Assembly: GCF_011075055.1 (NCBI RefSeq)
Contig: NC_058137.1
Span: forward strand, 8,727,463-8,791,462
Direction: 5' to 3'
DNA: 64,000 bases
Source of the DNA: Mangifera indica
Taxonomy: Eukaryota > Streptophyta > Magnoliopsida > Sapindales > Anacardiaceae
The notes beneath the pieces are model-generated. The model was not told where the DNA came from. It saw nothing but the letters and a program-made list of their open reading frames with translations, and did no database searches. This document shows, one piece after another, positions 13,281 to 24,461 of this stretch; position 1 is the stretch's first letter, and each line of letters begins with the position of its first letter. The translations under genes and the position numbers were made by a program.

Positions 13281-14241
13281 GAACAACATACAAAGCTAGG
13301 TGTCTCCCATTTGATCTAAATCCTTATATTTTGTCAATTAGAAAATAACTTAATAAAAAAAAATATAAATATTATCTATATAAAACTGGCATATAAAAGT
13401 TTGATTTTTCTCTAACTTAGTTGAATTCATGTTAATATTAATAATAATGGCGATTAACTATTTCTTATATTATTTTTTCCTAAATGATAAGCTCCCAAAC
13501 TTTTAAAGTGAAAAAACAACATTTTATTAAATTCTATTGATCAATTTTGTTAAATTTTAGAATAAAAACATGAAAAAGATAAAAATACCTTTATAACAAT
13601 ATTAAATGATGAAACTGTCTTTCCACAATTTATTTTTCTAATTCATTGATAACATTGCCATTGACAACACTACCATCATAAAAAGAACTACTTCAATCCT
13701 ATTCATTAGCACTTTTTGGACTTTTATCCGTTTAGGCACGGACGACAAGGGGGTTTCCCTTTTTATTTGTGCATTACTTTGCAACTTTTTTAGTCTTTGT
13801 TCATATGAGAAAATATAGAAAAAAAAAGAACGAGATTTACTTGTAATCCAATGAAAGAAATCATAAACCAGACAACACTCTTAGTTTGATGACTTTGGAG
13901 CTTGTTTTTGGCACTTACATTGTCTTTCTATTGATATGTTTGTTGAAGATTATTGTTTCGTTGGATTTAATTTTCTTAATTTTTTATGAGTATTTATTTA
14001 TTTTTTATTATTGAAAACGATAAAAACACAAGCACAAAATATAAATCTAGATATAGGAAAATAAAATGTGTATTTAAAAAGATACAAACTTGAAACAAGT
14101 GGAAAACTTTATCATGAACCGAAAAGATGTCAAGATAAGGAGAGAAAATAAAAACACCAACATAAAAAAAAAAAAAGAAAAAACAATATGAAAATAATAC
14201 CTTAATATTGCATAACCTCAAATAGTAGTTACAACAACAAA

Positions 14242-15533
14242 TTTATTGGAACCTTAGGTTTTTGATGATACTAAAAACACAAGTTAGAATGACAAACAAT
14301 ATCTAAGAAATGTGTTGAAAACATTACTAAATGGACACAATTTGAAAAATGCAGAAACATGATATACATGTCTCTGTATCACACTTACACACCCATGTTC
14401 AAGCCAAACACGAGGAAAAATGCCTGTGTATTCTCCACGTGCAAGTTTAGGTGAAGTCAATGTGGTCAACATGTTGAAGAATCATACATGCCCATCTGTC
14501 TAACAACACATGGTCTTGTATCTTTGGGAATAAGCACATGAGGAGTTTTCTTCATTCAATCACGTTATGGCTCATAAAGAATTCAAAGGTGAAAGGATGC
14601 ATGCCCATACATAAACAAAGCAAGCTCGTGTATAGGAAAAAATTCACATATTTGCATTCTCATTCGTTTCTTTGCTCGATTCCCCATTCAGGATTTTGGA
14701 GTCATGGAAAAATTTCATAAATGAAGGTGGAACAATCGTCCATTATAAAAGAATGTCCATTTGGACGTATATCGAGAAGAAAATTCGATCATTGGAAGCT
14801 CTGACTAAGGTTAGCTGCGTACTGAAAAGAAGAAATTCAAGTGATGCATGCTTGTGTTTCCTTGGAACATGCTCTTGCATCATATGTTTTCAAAATGAAA
14901 ATGTCTCATTCAAAGCTCAACGGATATATAATCCCATCCAATAGTCATATGAGCTATTCAAGCCATCCAACATTATAAATTAATGTTCATTTGAGTTGGA
15001 ACTGCTATAGATCACATATGTAAAATTTTTTACTCATTTTCTTCTCTAAATTCTCTTAGAAGCTCACAATCCACATTTTTGAGAGACAAACTTGTGCTTA
15101 CTCTTTGTATTAGTCTTTGTAAAGGCATTTACAAACATATTTTCTACATATTCAAACATATTTGGGCATAATCCTAGATCAACTTGTGTATGTAGGCTAA
15201 ATCTTAGAGAACTATTGTAAAGAAGAGATTCTTTACTAGTGAAACTTTAAACGGGTTATTTGAAGAAGTGGACGTAAAAGGCTTAGAAGAGAAAACTATG
15301 AACCATTATAAATTCTTGGGTCTTCTCATCCATTTCTCTTTACTTTATGACTTATATATGAGTTGTGTGTTTTTGATAAATTGTTGAGGATTGTTTATGC
15401 TTGTCTATCTTGTGAAATTGCTTGTGTGATTGACTTTGATCATATAATTATTTGAAAAATTTTATTTGGTTTAAATTTTTAAATAACCCTATTCACCCTT
15501 CCTAGAATTATTAGGCATTTGGAGTTTTTCACA
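14242..15533 (+). repeat. Copia-type LTR, plus orientation (copy 1), with decayed primer-binding site
   Basis: The piece begins TATTGGAACCTTAGGTTTTTG, a decayed form of the LTR start seen on the other strand at 17653 (TGTTAAACCCCAAGG…). It ends AGTTTTTCACA at 15533. The approach to the end (AACCCTATTCACCCTTCCTAG) resembles the sequence just before the LTR end in several plant Copia families. It is followed by ATTTATACCTTTATCATAGC, a decayed tRNA-Met-type primer-binding site. No gag or pol follows; instead an inverted piece of the same kind of LTR begins within about 30 bases. Confidence 0.5.
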
Positions 15534-15559
15534 ATTTATACCTTTATCATAGCACAACC

Positions 15560-15834
15560 TGGCAATCTGAGTGAACCAAACTCTACTTTGGCCATATTTT
15601 AACTAAGCACAATATCCATAAGCATGCATAGGTGACACACAACTTTGGCATAACTTGATGTCTAACTTGATTTTCTTTATGAGTTAGGGCATGCTGACTA
15701 TAAAGCAAGTTGTTCTTGGGTTCAACTATTATATTTTCACACTTTATCCAATTTGTAATGTTTTAACACATTCTTTGAACATGTTAGCACTTGTTTTTGT
15801 TTTTATAATTATCAAAACACCTTGAAGTCTAACA
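15560..15834 (-). repeat. Inverted LTR 5' end (U3) facing the preceding LTR, copy 1
   Basis: Reads as an LTR start on the minus strand: TGTTAGACTTCAAGGTGTTT from 15834 downwards. The same ~250 bp recurs at about 17400-17653 (3' LTR of Copia B) and at about 28570-28810 (5' LTR of Copia B). Its first ~110 bases also align to the start of the plus-oriented LTR at 14242, so the two LTR pieces form inverted repeats. The junction between them is shared by both duplicated copies. Confidence 0.6.
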
Positions 15835-16155
15835 ATCTCATCCTTTTTTATCTATATCCTTATATTTTGTCAATTAGAAAATAACTTGATAAAAAAATAT
15901 ATACAAATATTATGTATATAAAATTGGCATATAAAAGTTTGACTTTTCTCTAATTTAGTTAAATTCATGTAAATGATTATAAGGGCGAATAACTATTTCT
16001 TACTTTTTTTTTCTTGGATGACAAGTTCTCAAACTTTTAAAGTGAAAAAGCAACATTCTATTAAATTCTCTTAATAAATTTTGTTAAATTTTAGAATAAA
16101 AACATGGAAAAGATAAAAAATACCCTTATAACAATACTAGGCGTCTATCATTTGA

Positions 16156-17354
16156 AAACATTACCAAATGGACACAATTTGAAAAATGTAGAAACATAAC
16201 ATACACATCCGTGTATCACACTTATACATTTGTGTTCAAGCCAAACATAAGGAAAAAGTGCTCGTTTATTCCCCATGTACAAGTTTAGGCGAAGTCAATG
16301 CAGTCAATATGTTAAAGATCATACACACCCATGTGTCTAACAACACATGCTCGTGTATCTTTGGGAACAAGTGCACAATGAGTTTTTTTCGTTCAATCTT
16401 GTTGTGCCTTATGAAAAATGCAAAGGTGAAAAGGATGCACACCTATGCATAAGCAAAGCACGATTAATCATAGGAAAAAATTCACGTGTTTGCATTCTTG
16501 TTTGTTTCTCTATTCGATTTCCCATTCATGATTGTGAAATCATGGAAGAATTTCATAAATGAAGGTGGAATGACCGTGCATTATAAAAGAACGTTTGTTT
16601 GAATGTACATCAAAAAGTTACTTTGACTGTTGGGATCTCTTATTGAGGTTGACTACACACTGAAAAAAAGAAATTCAAGTGACGCATGCTTGTGTTTCCT
16701 TGGAACATGTCATTGTATCATGTGTTTTTAAGAAGAAAATGTCTTATTCAAAGCTCAACAGATACATAATCCCATCCAACAATCATATGAGCTATTCTAA
16801 CCATCCAACACTATAAATTAAAGTTCATTTGAGTTGGAATGGGCCATAGATCACATATGTAAAGTATTGTATTCATTTTCTTCTCTAAATTCTCTCAGAA
16901 GCTCATAATCCACATTCTTGAGAGATAAACTTGTGCTTACTCCTTGTATCAATCTTTGTAGAGGCATTTACGAACATATTTTATATATTTAAACACATTT
17001 AAGTGCAATCCTAGATCAACTAGTGTATGTGGACGAAATTCTGGAGAACTAGTGTAAACAAGGAATTTCAAGTAGACTGTTTGAAGAAGTGGACATAAAA
17101 AGCTTGGAAGATAAAACTCTGAATCATTATAAATTCTTGTGTCTTTCTATCTCTTTTTCTTTACTTTATGTCTTATATATGAGTTCTCTGTTTTTTATAA
17201 ATTGTTGAAGATTGTTTATGCTTGAATATCTTGTAAAATTGCTTGTGTGATTGACTTTGATCATATATTTATTTGAAAGATTTTATTTGGTTTAAAATTT
17301 TAAATAATCCTATTCAACCCTTTTAGAATTATTAAGCGTTTGAGGTTTTCCACA
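16156..17354 (+). repeat. Copia-type LTR, plus orientation (copy 2, 5' truncated)
   Basis: Second copy of the LTR at 14242-15533, lacking its first ~75 bases. It ends GGTTTTCCACA at 17354 and is followed by ATTTATACCTTTATTAGAGCG, a better-preserved primer-binding-site remnant (TATTAGAGCG against the usual TATCAGAGC). Confidence 0.5.
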
Positions 17355-17399
17355 ATTTATACCTTTATTAGAGCGCAACCTGGCAATTCGAGTGAACAA

Positions 17400-17653
17400 A
17401 ACTCTACTTTAGCCATATTTTAACTAAGCACAAAATCTAGAAGCAAGCATGGGTGATGCATAGCTTTGGCACGACTTGTTGTCTAACTTGATTTTCTATA
17501 TGAGTTGGGCGTGTTGACTGTAGAGCAAGTCTTTCCTAGGTTCAACTATTATATTTTCACACTATATCCATTTTGTAATGTTTTAATACATTTTTTGGAC
17601 ATGTTAACACTTGATTATTTTTTATCATTATCAAAACTCCTTGGGGTTTAACA
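17400..17653 (-). repeat. Copia B 3' LTR (truncated)
   Basis: On the minus strand the LTR starts at 17653 (TGTTAAACCCCAAGGAGTTT), directly after a polypurine tract. About 250 bp match the start of the 5' LTR at 28810 downwards. Beyond ~17400 the match to the 5' LTR stops and the plus-oriented LTR/PBS fragment begins, so the rest of this LTR is missing or replaced. Confidence 0.65.
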
Positions 17654-17672
17654 ATCTCTTTCTTTTTTATTG
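17654..17672 (-). other. Polypurine tract of Copia B
   Basis: On the minus strand AATAAAAAAGAAAGAGAT runs straight into the LTR start at 17653. This is the plus-strand primer position expected next to a 3' LTR in this orientation. Confidence 0.6.
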
Positions 17673-19129
17673 ATCACAAAAATTAAGTTAAAAATTATAA
17701 AAAAATAAATAGAAAAATTACATTTTGCATCAAGTTTACTTCCGCTCACTTTAAGCCTTTAGTACTCCTTTTCATTTTAACATTTTGTTCAAAGATGCAT
17801 TACCAAGTTAGTTAAAGCAAGAAATTTGAAAAATTTATTTTTTGGAAAAATTTTGGCAAAGTCTCTCCTATATTTTATTTTCTCTCTCTTTTTTTTATAA
17901 ATAAAAAATATATAACAACACTCGCAATAGTGAATCACGTATAAGCAACTTCTTCCAATTAATTCATTATCAAGCCCACAACAATCTAGTATATATATAT
18001 AAATATATCAATAATCAAGCAAACTCATCCATTGATCAAAATGACATCCAAATAGATATATATCCAAAATTTGATGTCAAAGAAAATATCTAGAGTTTTG
18101 AAGGCAAAGATAATCAAACAAGCATAAAAAATAATATAGTAAAATACTTAAAAGTTTCAAAAAGCAAGAAAACATGTGCTAATGTCAGAAAAGATGAAAT
18201 GCAATATGAGAATGATATGCATGATCAATGATATTTCAACATCCAGTTTTGAAACCCAATGACATCTTTTTCATTCTTGATGTAGTACAACCTGTGAATT
18301 GCCCATTTGAATCAGTGTAGACATTTAAAGTATAAGAGATGATTCGATGAAGAACTCTGTAGGTCAAATTATCCAACTTGGTTGATTTTGAGCAGTGCGA
18401 ATGGTAAGTTTCTCTTCCACCCAATTTGAGCCAAGCATAAAACTAATTAAAATTCAAAGGAGTATTTAACATGCCTTTGTAGTCACATTCTAATTACTTT
18501 GCAAGCTTTTTTGGATTGATTGAATAAGGTTTATCACACAATCTTAAGTTCATTGTGTAATCTAATATGTTGTCTCATGCATCCATTCTTAACTTTAGAG
18601 AGCTATAGAATTCATATACCGTGCATCATATATCATGAAAAATAACTTCTCCTATTTCATTCTATTAACTATTTTCATAGATTCATTCACAATCCTAACC
18701 TCTTCCAAAATAGGCATATATATACATCTACCCACACATATATCTTTCTACCTAATGACTTCGAAACAATCTTTTTGATCATTATTGCCTATCACAATAT
18801 CAAAATGTGAAACTCTAATATGAGGATTGCGAGAAGTACCTGAGACCATAGTCTTCTTCATCTTTGGACTAGTTGGATGATTTTTGAAGCATGAAAACCT
18901 TGAATACTGTTGAGTAGAGCTTGGTTTGAAGCAAATGAAGTAGAATCGGTAAAAGTCAAGACCGGAAATGAAGTGAATGCACTTTTGATGTAATCCTTGA
19001 TGTGGGCTTTGAGTGAAAAAATGAGCAATTCAGGTAAGAAGACGTCATCGACTGAAAAGGGATTTAGGGTTCTTAATTTAGAATGCTTAGAATGAAAGAG
19101 GAGTAGACTAACTTTTTTTATAACCATCA
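17673..19129 (-). pseudogene. Copia B extra 3' open-frame remnants between pol and LTR
   Basis: The RNase H end (about 19.63 kb) and the polypurine tract (17.67 kb) are separated by ~1.9 kb, longer than in a minimal Copia element. Two same-strand open pieces lie here. 19127-18858 (89 residues) starts MVIKKVSLLLFHSKHSKLRTL and is rich in Ser/Phe. 18424-18236 (62 residues) contains LTYRVLHRIISYTL, which looks like the conserved helix of the family often labelled putative plant transposon protein. Some plant Copia lineages (Sireviruses) carry an additional gene after pol; these pieces could be its remains. The function is unknown and the frames are broken. 17673-18235 shows no frame of note. Confidence 0.35.
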
Positions 19130-19629
19130 GAGTGACACTAATTGGAGCAAGTCAGTTGTGCTGCTTAAAATATTTTTTAAAATTAAAAACATTGCAGAGT
19201 TAGGCATGCTGGTTAAAATCAAAGTCATTCCTAGCTTTGATTCAGAAGCAGTTTTTGAAAATTTGGCCAAGCCGATTTTTGGAACACCTGTACCAATGAG
19301 GGCATGTCCGTGTTGGGCATGAAATCCAGTTTTCTATGAAAATAATGTAATTTTCCAAGGATCAAAACACCTCAAGACATGAATCTTAGATATTTTAGTT
19401 GATTTAAAGACATTTCATGTAATTTGAGATTCGATCAACTTTGAACATAAATTTGAATTGATTGGATTGAAATTTGCATTAAGTGTTTATGCCAATGTGG
19501 ATGTACATGCATTCTCAATCAATCACAATCATCCACATTTCATACAATTAACATGCAATATTCATATATTAAAACAATAATCACGATATCTCAAGTATTA
19601 TAACAAACATGAATCATAACATTGAAAAC

Positions 19630-20520
19630 ATTCTACACTTGATCATACTAAGCTCTCTTCAAATGAAGCTAAATTGATCCTTATTAATAAACTTAAGAAA
19701 AGTATTAGCGAGTTGATTAATAGTATCAATAAATTCAATTCTAATATCGCCTTTGCTAACATGATCACGCAAAAAATGATATCTAATGTCTATATGCTTC
19801 ATTCTAGAATGCAAGAAAAGGACTTTTAGAAAGCTAAATGACACTTGTATTATCACAAAATATTAGGATGTCTTTCATTTCAAAACCAAAATTCATTTGT
19901 TGTTGTCTCATCTATAAACGTTATGCACAACAACTAGTTGCAGAAATTTATTCGACTTTCATTGTAGAAGTTGCCACCAAGTTTTATTTCTTTGAAAACC
20001 ATGAGACTAACATGTTTCCTAAAAATTGACAAGTACCATTTGTGCTCTTTCTATCAATCCTAAATTCTTGAAATCGGTGTTCGAAAATGCCCTTAATTTA
20101 AATGAGTATCCCTTAGTATACCACAAATTGATGCCTGCGGTGCTCTTAAGGTATCTAAGTATTCTTTTCACAGTGTTTAAGTACGATTCCTTGGGATTGG
20201 GTTGAAATCTAGCACACATGTATACACTAACTATGATATTGAGTCTAGGTGCCGTTAAATAAAATAATGCACTTATCATGTTTCTATATGCTTTGATGTC
20301 AACACTTTTACCTCCCTTATCCAAATCTAGCTTAATTGAAGTGCTCATGGAAGAAGGTTGCTTTTTTGCATTGCTTACATTGAATCTCTTGAGGAGCTCT
20401 TTGACATACTTTGATTGGTTGAGCAAAATTCATCCCTTAAGTTACTTGATTTGAAATCCAAAGAAGTAGTTGAACTCCCTCATCATACTCTTTTCAAATT
20501 ATCCTTGCATTATCTTAGAA
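19630..20520 (-). pseudogene. Copia B RT C-terminus and RNase H
   Basis: The minus-strand open frame 20426-20019 begins MLNQSKYVKELLKRFNVSNA and contains the RT-RNase H connection (YRNMISALFYLTAPRLNIIV, then VKRILRYLKSTAGINLWY). Upstream, to about 20520, a frameshifted piece carries FNYFFGFQIK. 19856-19659 is the RNase H end with LHSRMKHIDIRYHFLRDHV and FIDTINQLANTFLKFIN. These are classic Ty1/Copia blocks. The RT catalytic half and the integrase are absent: immediately upstream the sequence is already gag, so ~2 kb of pol has been deleted. The fragment belongs to the same element as the gag at 20.55-22.13 kb, judging by strand and order. Confidence 0.85.
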
Positions 20521-20550
20521 AACTCTTTACATAGAGATACAATTTCTTTT

Positions 20551-22135
20551 TCAATTTCTACTGATATAATTTCTACTGATATAATTTCTTTGAGATGCAA
20601 GCATCTCATCTAATCTTTTAGTACCTATTTTGAATTTTTTAAACAATTCATTAGAGCTTGATACTTTCTTTTTCAAATCTTCATTTTCATTTTGAACACT
20701 TTCTAATTCTTTCATGCATACTTCTTTCTCATTCAAAGCAATATCATATTTCTTTTCTAATGCATAATGATCATGCAAGACTATGTCATCTTCTTTTTAA
20801 TGCATACTAATTATTTCTTTAATGCCTTGTTTTTAGCTTACAAGCATTCATACTTATCCATTAAAGATTCAAATGCATCTTGCAATTCATTTAAGGAGTA
20901 CGAGTTTGGATAATTTATCTCATTTCTAAATTACTCTTTCCCATGAAGCATATGTTGGCCTTTTCCTCTTTCAACTTGTTGCCATCACTTGAATAATCAC
21001 TCTTACTCCATGTAGTGGTAAGAAATTTCTTTTTAAACTTCTTCTTTGATCATAATAGGAATTTGCTAAATTTCCTTTCTAGGAGACTCATATCATCTTA
21101 ATCCATGAAGAGTTTCCTTTATCTTCCTTCTCATCGACAACTTTCAAGGAAATATCCCCCTTTGCTTTGACTTTCTCTTCTTTCAATTTATCTTTATCTT
21201 ATAGGTGAGTAGACTTCCTATGAGATTATCTATACCCATCTTGCTAAGATCCTTGAAATCTTCAATAACTATTACTTTCATGGTCCAAGAATCTGGTAAT
21301 GATCTCAAAATCTTTTTGACTAGTTCAACGGTTTCAAATATTCTCCCAAACCCTTTAAAGTCAATAACTATTACTCTATGTAATGGTAAGAAATTTCTTT
21401 TCAAATATTCTCCCAAATCTTCAATAACTATTACTCCATGTAGTGGTAAGAAATTTCTTTTTAAACTTCTTCTTTGATCATAATAGGAATTCACTAAATT
21501 TCCTTTCTAGAAGACTCATATCATCTTAATCCATGAAGAGTTTCCTTCGTCTTCCTTCTCATCGACAACTTTCAAGGTAATATCCCCCTTTGCCTTGACT
21601 TTCTCTTCTTTCAATTTTATCTTTATCTTATATGTGAGTAGACTTCCTATGAGATTATCTATACCCATCTTGCTAAGATCCTTGAAATCTTCAATAACTA
21701 TTACTTTCATGGTCCAAGAATCTGGTAATGATCTCAAAATCTTTTTGACTAGTTCAACTGTTTCAAATATACGCCCAAGCCCTTAAAGTCATTTAACAAG
21801 TTAGAGAAATGCTTATACATGTCGATGATGTTTTGTATGGACTTTATGTCAAACAATTCATATTCCCAAAGGATAAGTTTGATTTTGGACTCTTTGACTT
21901 GCCTTGTTCCTTTATGTGTGGTTTGGAGTATCGTCCATCCTTCTTTAGTGGACTCACAAGCCGATACCTTATTAAAATCAGTAGTATCAAAAGCATAAAA
22001 TAAAATGTTAATGACTTTAGCATTTTAAGTCATCATTTTCTCATCTTTACCATTAAATTCAATTTCATGTTTTGGTTTATTGGTTTTATGGTCCATTGGA
22101 ACTAAATCACCAGGCTCAATGATTATTAAAATCAA
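20551..22135 (-). pseudogene. Copia B gag with an internal ~428-bp tandem duplication
   Basis: From the minus strand. 22130-21800 reads as the N-terminal half of a Copia gag (NAKVINILFYAFDTTDFNKV, CESTKEGWTILQTTHKGT, KESKIKLILWEYELFDIKS). Next comes KILRSLPDSWTMKVIVIEDF with DLSKMGIDNLIGSLLTYKIK, the end of the UBN2-type gag domain. This latter part is present twice, at about 21434-21790 and 21006-21433, offset by ~428 bp. Shorter internal copies of TCAATAACTATTACTC occur at 21361 and 21421. 20778-20551 is a lysine/glutamate-rich coiled-coil piece (ALEKKYDIALNEKEVCMKEL). Several frameshifts make it non-functional. Confidence 0.8.
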
Positions 22136-22303
22136 TAAACCTAATATGAAATCTCATTCTAATTTTCTATTAAGTATAATTGGTTTCACTAAATAATGAG
22201 GGCCTATGTTAGAGATCAACATTGGCATGTGGCTGTGAGGGGTTAAACAAGTCAAGGTTGTTTTTTTTTTTTGGTCAAATCTATGCTTGAATTCAATATT
22301 TTA

Positions 22304-23213
22304 GGGTAATTAATTAAAATAAGCAAAATTTTAAGCGTTTATACGTTTTTAGGCCACCTTAAAAAAGTTTTACCAAAATAAGCAAATCGTATTTTTTTTA
22401 CCCTTTTTACCCTTATGTTGAAAAACCCAGTAAAAATATTTTTTCTGAGAATGTGCGTCAGTTTATGGTGGTTACAATGGTGGCTAGAGATTTTACACTA
22501 AACCCTAAATATGTCGAATTATGTATATAGATGTTTTTGAATGTTTCGAATGCTTAAAATGATGTAGTTTCAATGTTAATGAATGTCTAGAAGTGTAGCC
22601 GTTGAAAGACAAAAACGCGCAAATTTACAATGTCATGCAAACTGCACAAATTTACAGTGTTACGCAAACTGCGCAAATCGCGCAAACACTATTTACACCG
22701 CGCAAACCTGTTCACATCGCGCAATCATTGTTTACATCGCACAAAAGTAGATATTATAGTCTGTGAACAATATTTTTTACGTGATTTTGCAAGCAGTTTG
22801 CGCGATATGAACAGTATTTACACGGTTTGTGTAGTTTGGGTGACATTGTTCACAGTTTGTGTGACACTGTTCACAGTTTGCGCGACATTGTTCACTTTTT
22901 GCGCTTTTGTCTCTCAACGGCTACACTTCTAGGCATCCATTAACATCGAAACTACATCATTTTAAGCGTTCGAAACATTCAAAAATATCCATATACATTC
23001 GACATATTTAGGGTTTCACTGTAAAATCCCTAGCTACCATCGTAACCGCTGTAAACCGACGCATATTCTCAGAAAAAATATTTTTACTGGGTTTTTCAAC
23101 ATAAGGGTAAAAGGGGTAAAAAAAATACGGTTTGCTTATTTTGGTAAAACTTTTCTAGGGTGGCCTAAAAACGTATAAACGCTTAATTTTTTGTCTATTT
23201 TAATTAATTACCC
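22304..23213. mobile_element. Foldback Mutator-like element (non-autonomous), 910 bp, inside the LTR
   Basis: Begins GGGTAATTAATTAAAATAAG and ends with its near-exact complement (…ATTTTAATTAATTACCC). The long terminal inverted repeats cover about 300-320 bp on each side (roughly 22304-22620 and 22900-23213) at more than 90 percent identity by eye. The flanking AATATTTTA at 22295-22303 and at 23214-23222 is a perfect 9-bp target-site duplication, diagnostic of the Mutator superfamily. The ~280-bp centre is GC-richer than its surroundings and made of short repeats (GCGCAAA-type units on the left, three 21-bp units at 22840-22902). No transposase is encoded; the apparent open frame at 22630-22932 is repeat sequence. 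Confidence 0.92.
22840..22902. repeat. Three 21-bp tandem units in the MULE centre
   Basis: Units GTGACATTGTTCACAGTTTGT, GTGACACTGTTCACAGTTTGC and GCGACATTGTTCACTTTTTGC are head to tail. Related, more diverged copies in complement (GCGCAAACTG…) lie on the left of the centre, so the repeats continue the foldback symmetry. Confidence 0.8.
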
Positions 23214-23442
23214 AATATTTTAAGTTAGGAATTATCCTAGTCTTAAGGAGTTTGTTATGACACGTTGTTGCACATATTTAAAGTGACTTTATTTTTTATT
23301 TTTTTTTAATTTTCTGTTGATAGTTTTACCTATAAAAAGACGTGTATTAGGTGGAGTTTTTTTGTGATGTGGTTGGGGAAATAATAGTGTTATTTTCTCC
23401 TTTGTTTATCTCTTTTATTCAGTGGTTTTAGTTTGTAACAGA

Positions 23443-23458
23443 ATGGTATTAGAACCAC
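23443..23458 (+). other. Primer-binding site of Copia C
   Basis: TGGTATTAGAACCAC lies two bases after the 5' LTR and resembles the complement of the initiator tRNA-Met 3' end (usual form TGGTATCAGAGC). It is the expected priming site for minus-strand synthesis in plant Copia elements. Confidence 0.75.
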
Positions 23459-23546
23459 AAAAAGAGTAAATAAAAAAATAAAAAAAAAGGAGAGGTTGTG
23501 AGTAGTAGTTTTTTTTTAAATAAGTAATCTTTAAGTCATTGGCGGA

Positions 23547-24461
23547 GTAAAAAAGTTCAACAACCAAAATTACAATGCTTGGTCAACATGCATGATGTCT
23601 TACATGCAAGGCCAAGACTTGTGGGAGGTTGTGAATGGAAGCGAAATTACTCAATCAAAGGCTGAGGATGCAAATGGTACATTACAAAAATGGAAGATAA
23701 AAATGGACGAAACAATGTTTGCTTTGAAGACAACAATCGAAAAAGATATGCTAGAACACATTCGAGATGCCAAAACCCTTTAAGATGCTTGGAATGCGTT
23801 CTCCAAGTTGTTCTCAAAGAAAAATGGCATAAGGCTCCAACTTTTAGAAAATGAGTTGTTGTCGGTAGTGCAATGTGACTTGACAATCGCTCAGTACTTT
23901 CACAAGGTGAAGTCATTATACCGAGAAATTTTTGAGTTGGATCTATAAGCTCTAATAAAGGAAACCAAGATGAAGAGAATAATCATCCATGGTTTGAGAC
24001 CAAAATTCAAAGGCTTTGTTATTGTAGTACAGCGACGACAAAATCAACCATCACTTGTTGAGCTTGAGAATTTACTTGCTAGTCAGGAAGCCTTGGCTAA
24101 ACAAATAGGTAGAGTTTCTCTCAAGGGTGAGGAGGAAGCGCTTTATGCCAACAAAAGCAGGTGGAATTCCAAGCAACATATTGTCGGTAGAACTAAAAAA
24201 AATGAGGACAAGGCAAAACATAATCAAGGTGAAAGGAGCACTCGTATCAAGGGAGATTTGAAGAACCTTGGCAACAAAAAAAGATTTGAAGGGAAGTGTT
24301 ATAATTGTGGGAAAAAGGGTCATATGGCAAAAGATTATTGGTCAAAAAAAGGATTTGTGGAGAGTAATGTTACTACTTCCAAAAGCAAAGATGAATGGGA
24401 CACTGAGACATTTTTTACAACAAAAGAAGAGTCAGCTTTTATAGTAACAACATCTAAATAG
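23547..24461 (+). pseudogene. Copia C gag, broken
   Basis: The open reading piece KKFNNQNYNAWSTCMMSYMQ at 23547 leads into GQDLWEVVNGSEITQSKAED and MDETMFALKTTIEKDMLEHI, the typical Copia gag. An in-frame stop falls after DAKTL (near 23780), and another near 23947. The last 163 residues (23970-24461) are open and carry RIIIHGLRPKFKGFV and a CCHC zinc knuckle KCYNCGKKGHMAKDYW. The fourth zinc ligand, normally Cys, reads Tyr, consistent with a G-to-A change, so the knuckle should not bind zinc normally. Gag would coat the element RNA and build particles; this copy cannot be made as one protein. Confidence 0.88.

Larger units (their letters stand above)
13315..15850. repeat. Large tandem duplication, first unit
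   Basis: The segment 13315-13611 (starting TCTAAATCCTTATATTTTG) recurs at 15850-16136 (TCTATATCCTTATATTTTG). The segment 14315-15850 recurs at 16155-17670. Together they describe a ~2.5-kb tandem duplication in which the second unit has lost about 0.7 kb (the equivalent of 13612-14314). Identity by eye is high, around 85-90 percent. The duplication ends inside the polypurine tract of Copia B: the first unit stops after the LTR terminus plus about 16 bases of that tract. Confidence 0.75.
15850..17670. repeat. Large tandem duplication, second unit
   Basis: Second copy of the unit at 13315-15850. 15850-16136 matches 13315-13611; 16155-17670 matches 14315-15850. Between them lies CTAGGCGTCTATCATTTGA (16137-16155), which resembles CTAGGTGTCTCCCATTTGA just before the first unit (13296-13314). 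The breakpoints are therefore more complex than a single simple duplication. Confidence 0.7.
22207..23440 (+). repeat. 5' LTR of Copia C (split by a Mutator-like insertion)
   Basis: LTR sequence lies at 22207-22303 and 23223-23440, with one copy of a 9-bp duplicated target between arm and insertion on each side. It carries a TATA box TATAAAAA at 23331-23338, followed by AGACGTGT, matching 27734-27741 in the 3' LTR. It ends TTTGTAACA, and the next bases are the primer-binding site. Confidence 0.9.

Noticed and set aside
14538..14944. Two overlapping 60- and 90-residue frames, repeated at 16258-16562
   Set aside because: Both copies lie in duplicated LTR sequence and the frames are not conserved between copies.
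22630..22932. 100-residue plus-strand frame
   Set aside because: Falls on the repeat centre and arm of the foldback MULE and reads through 21-bp repeats.
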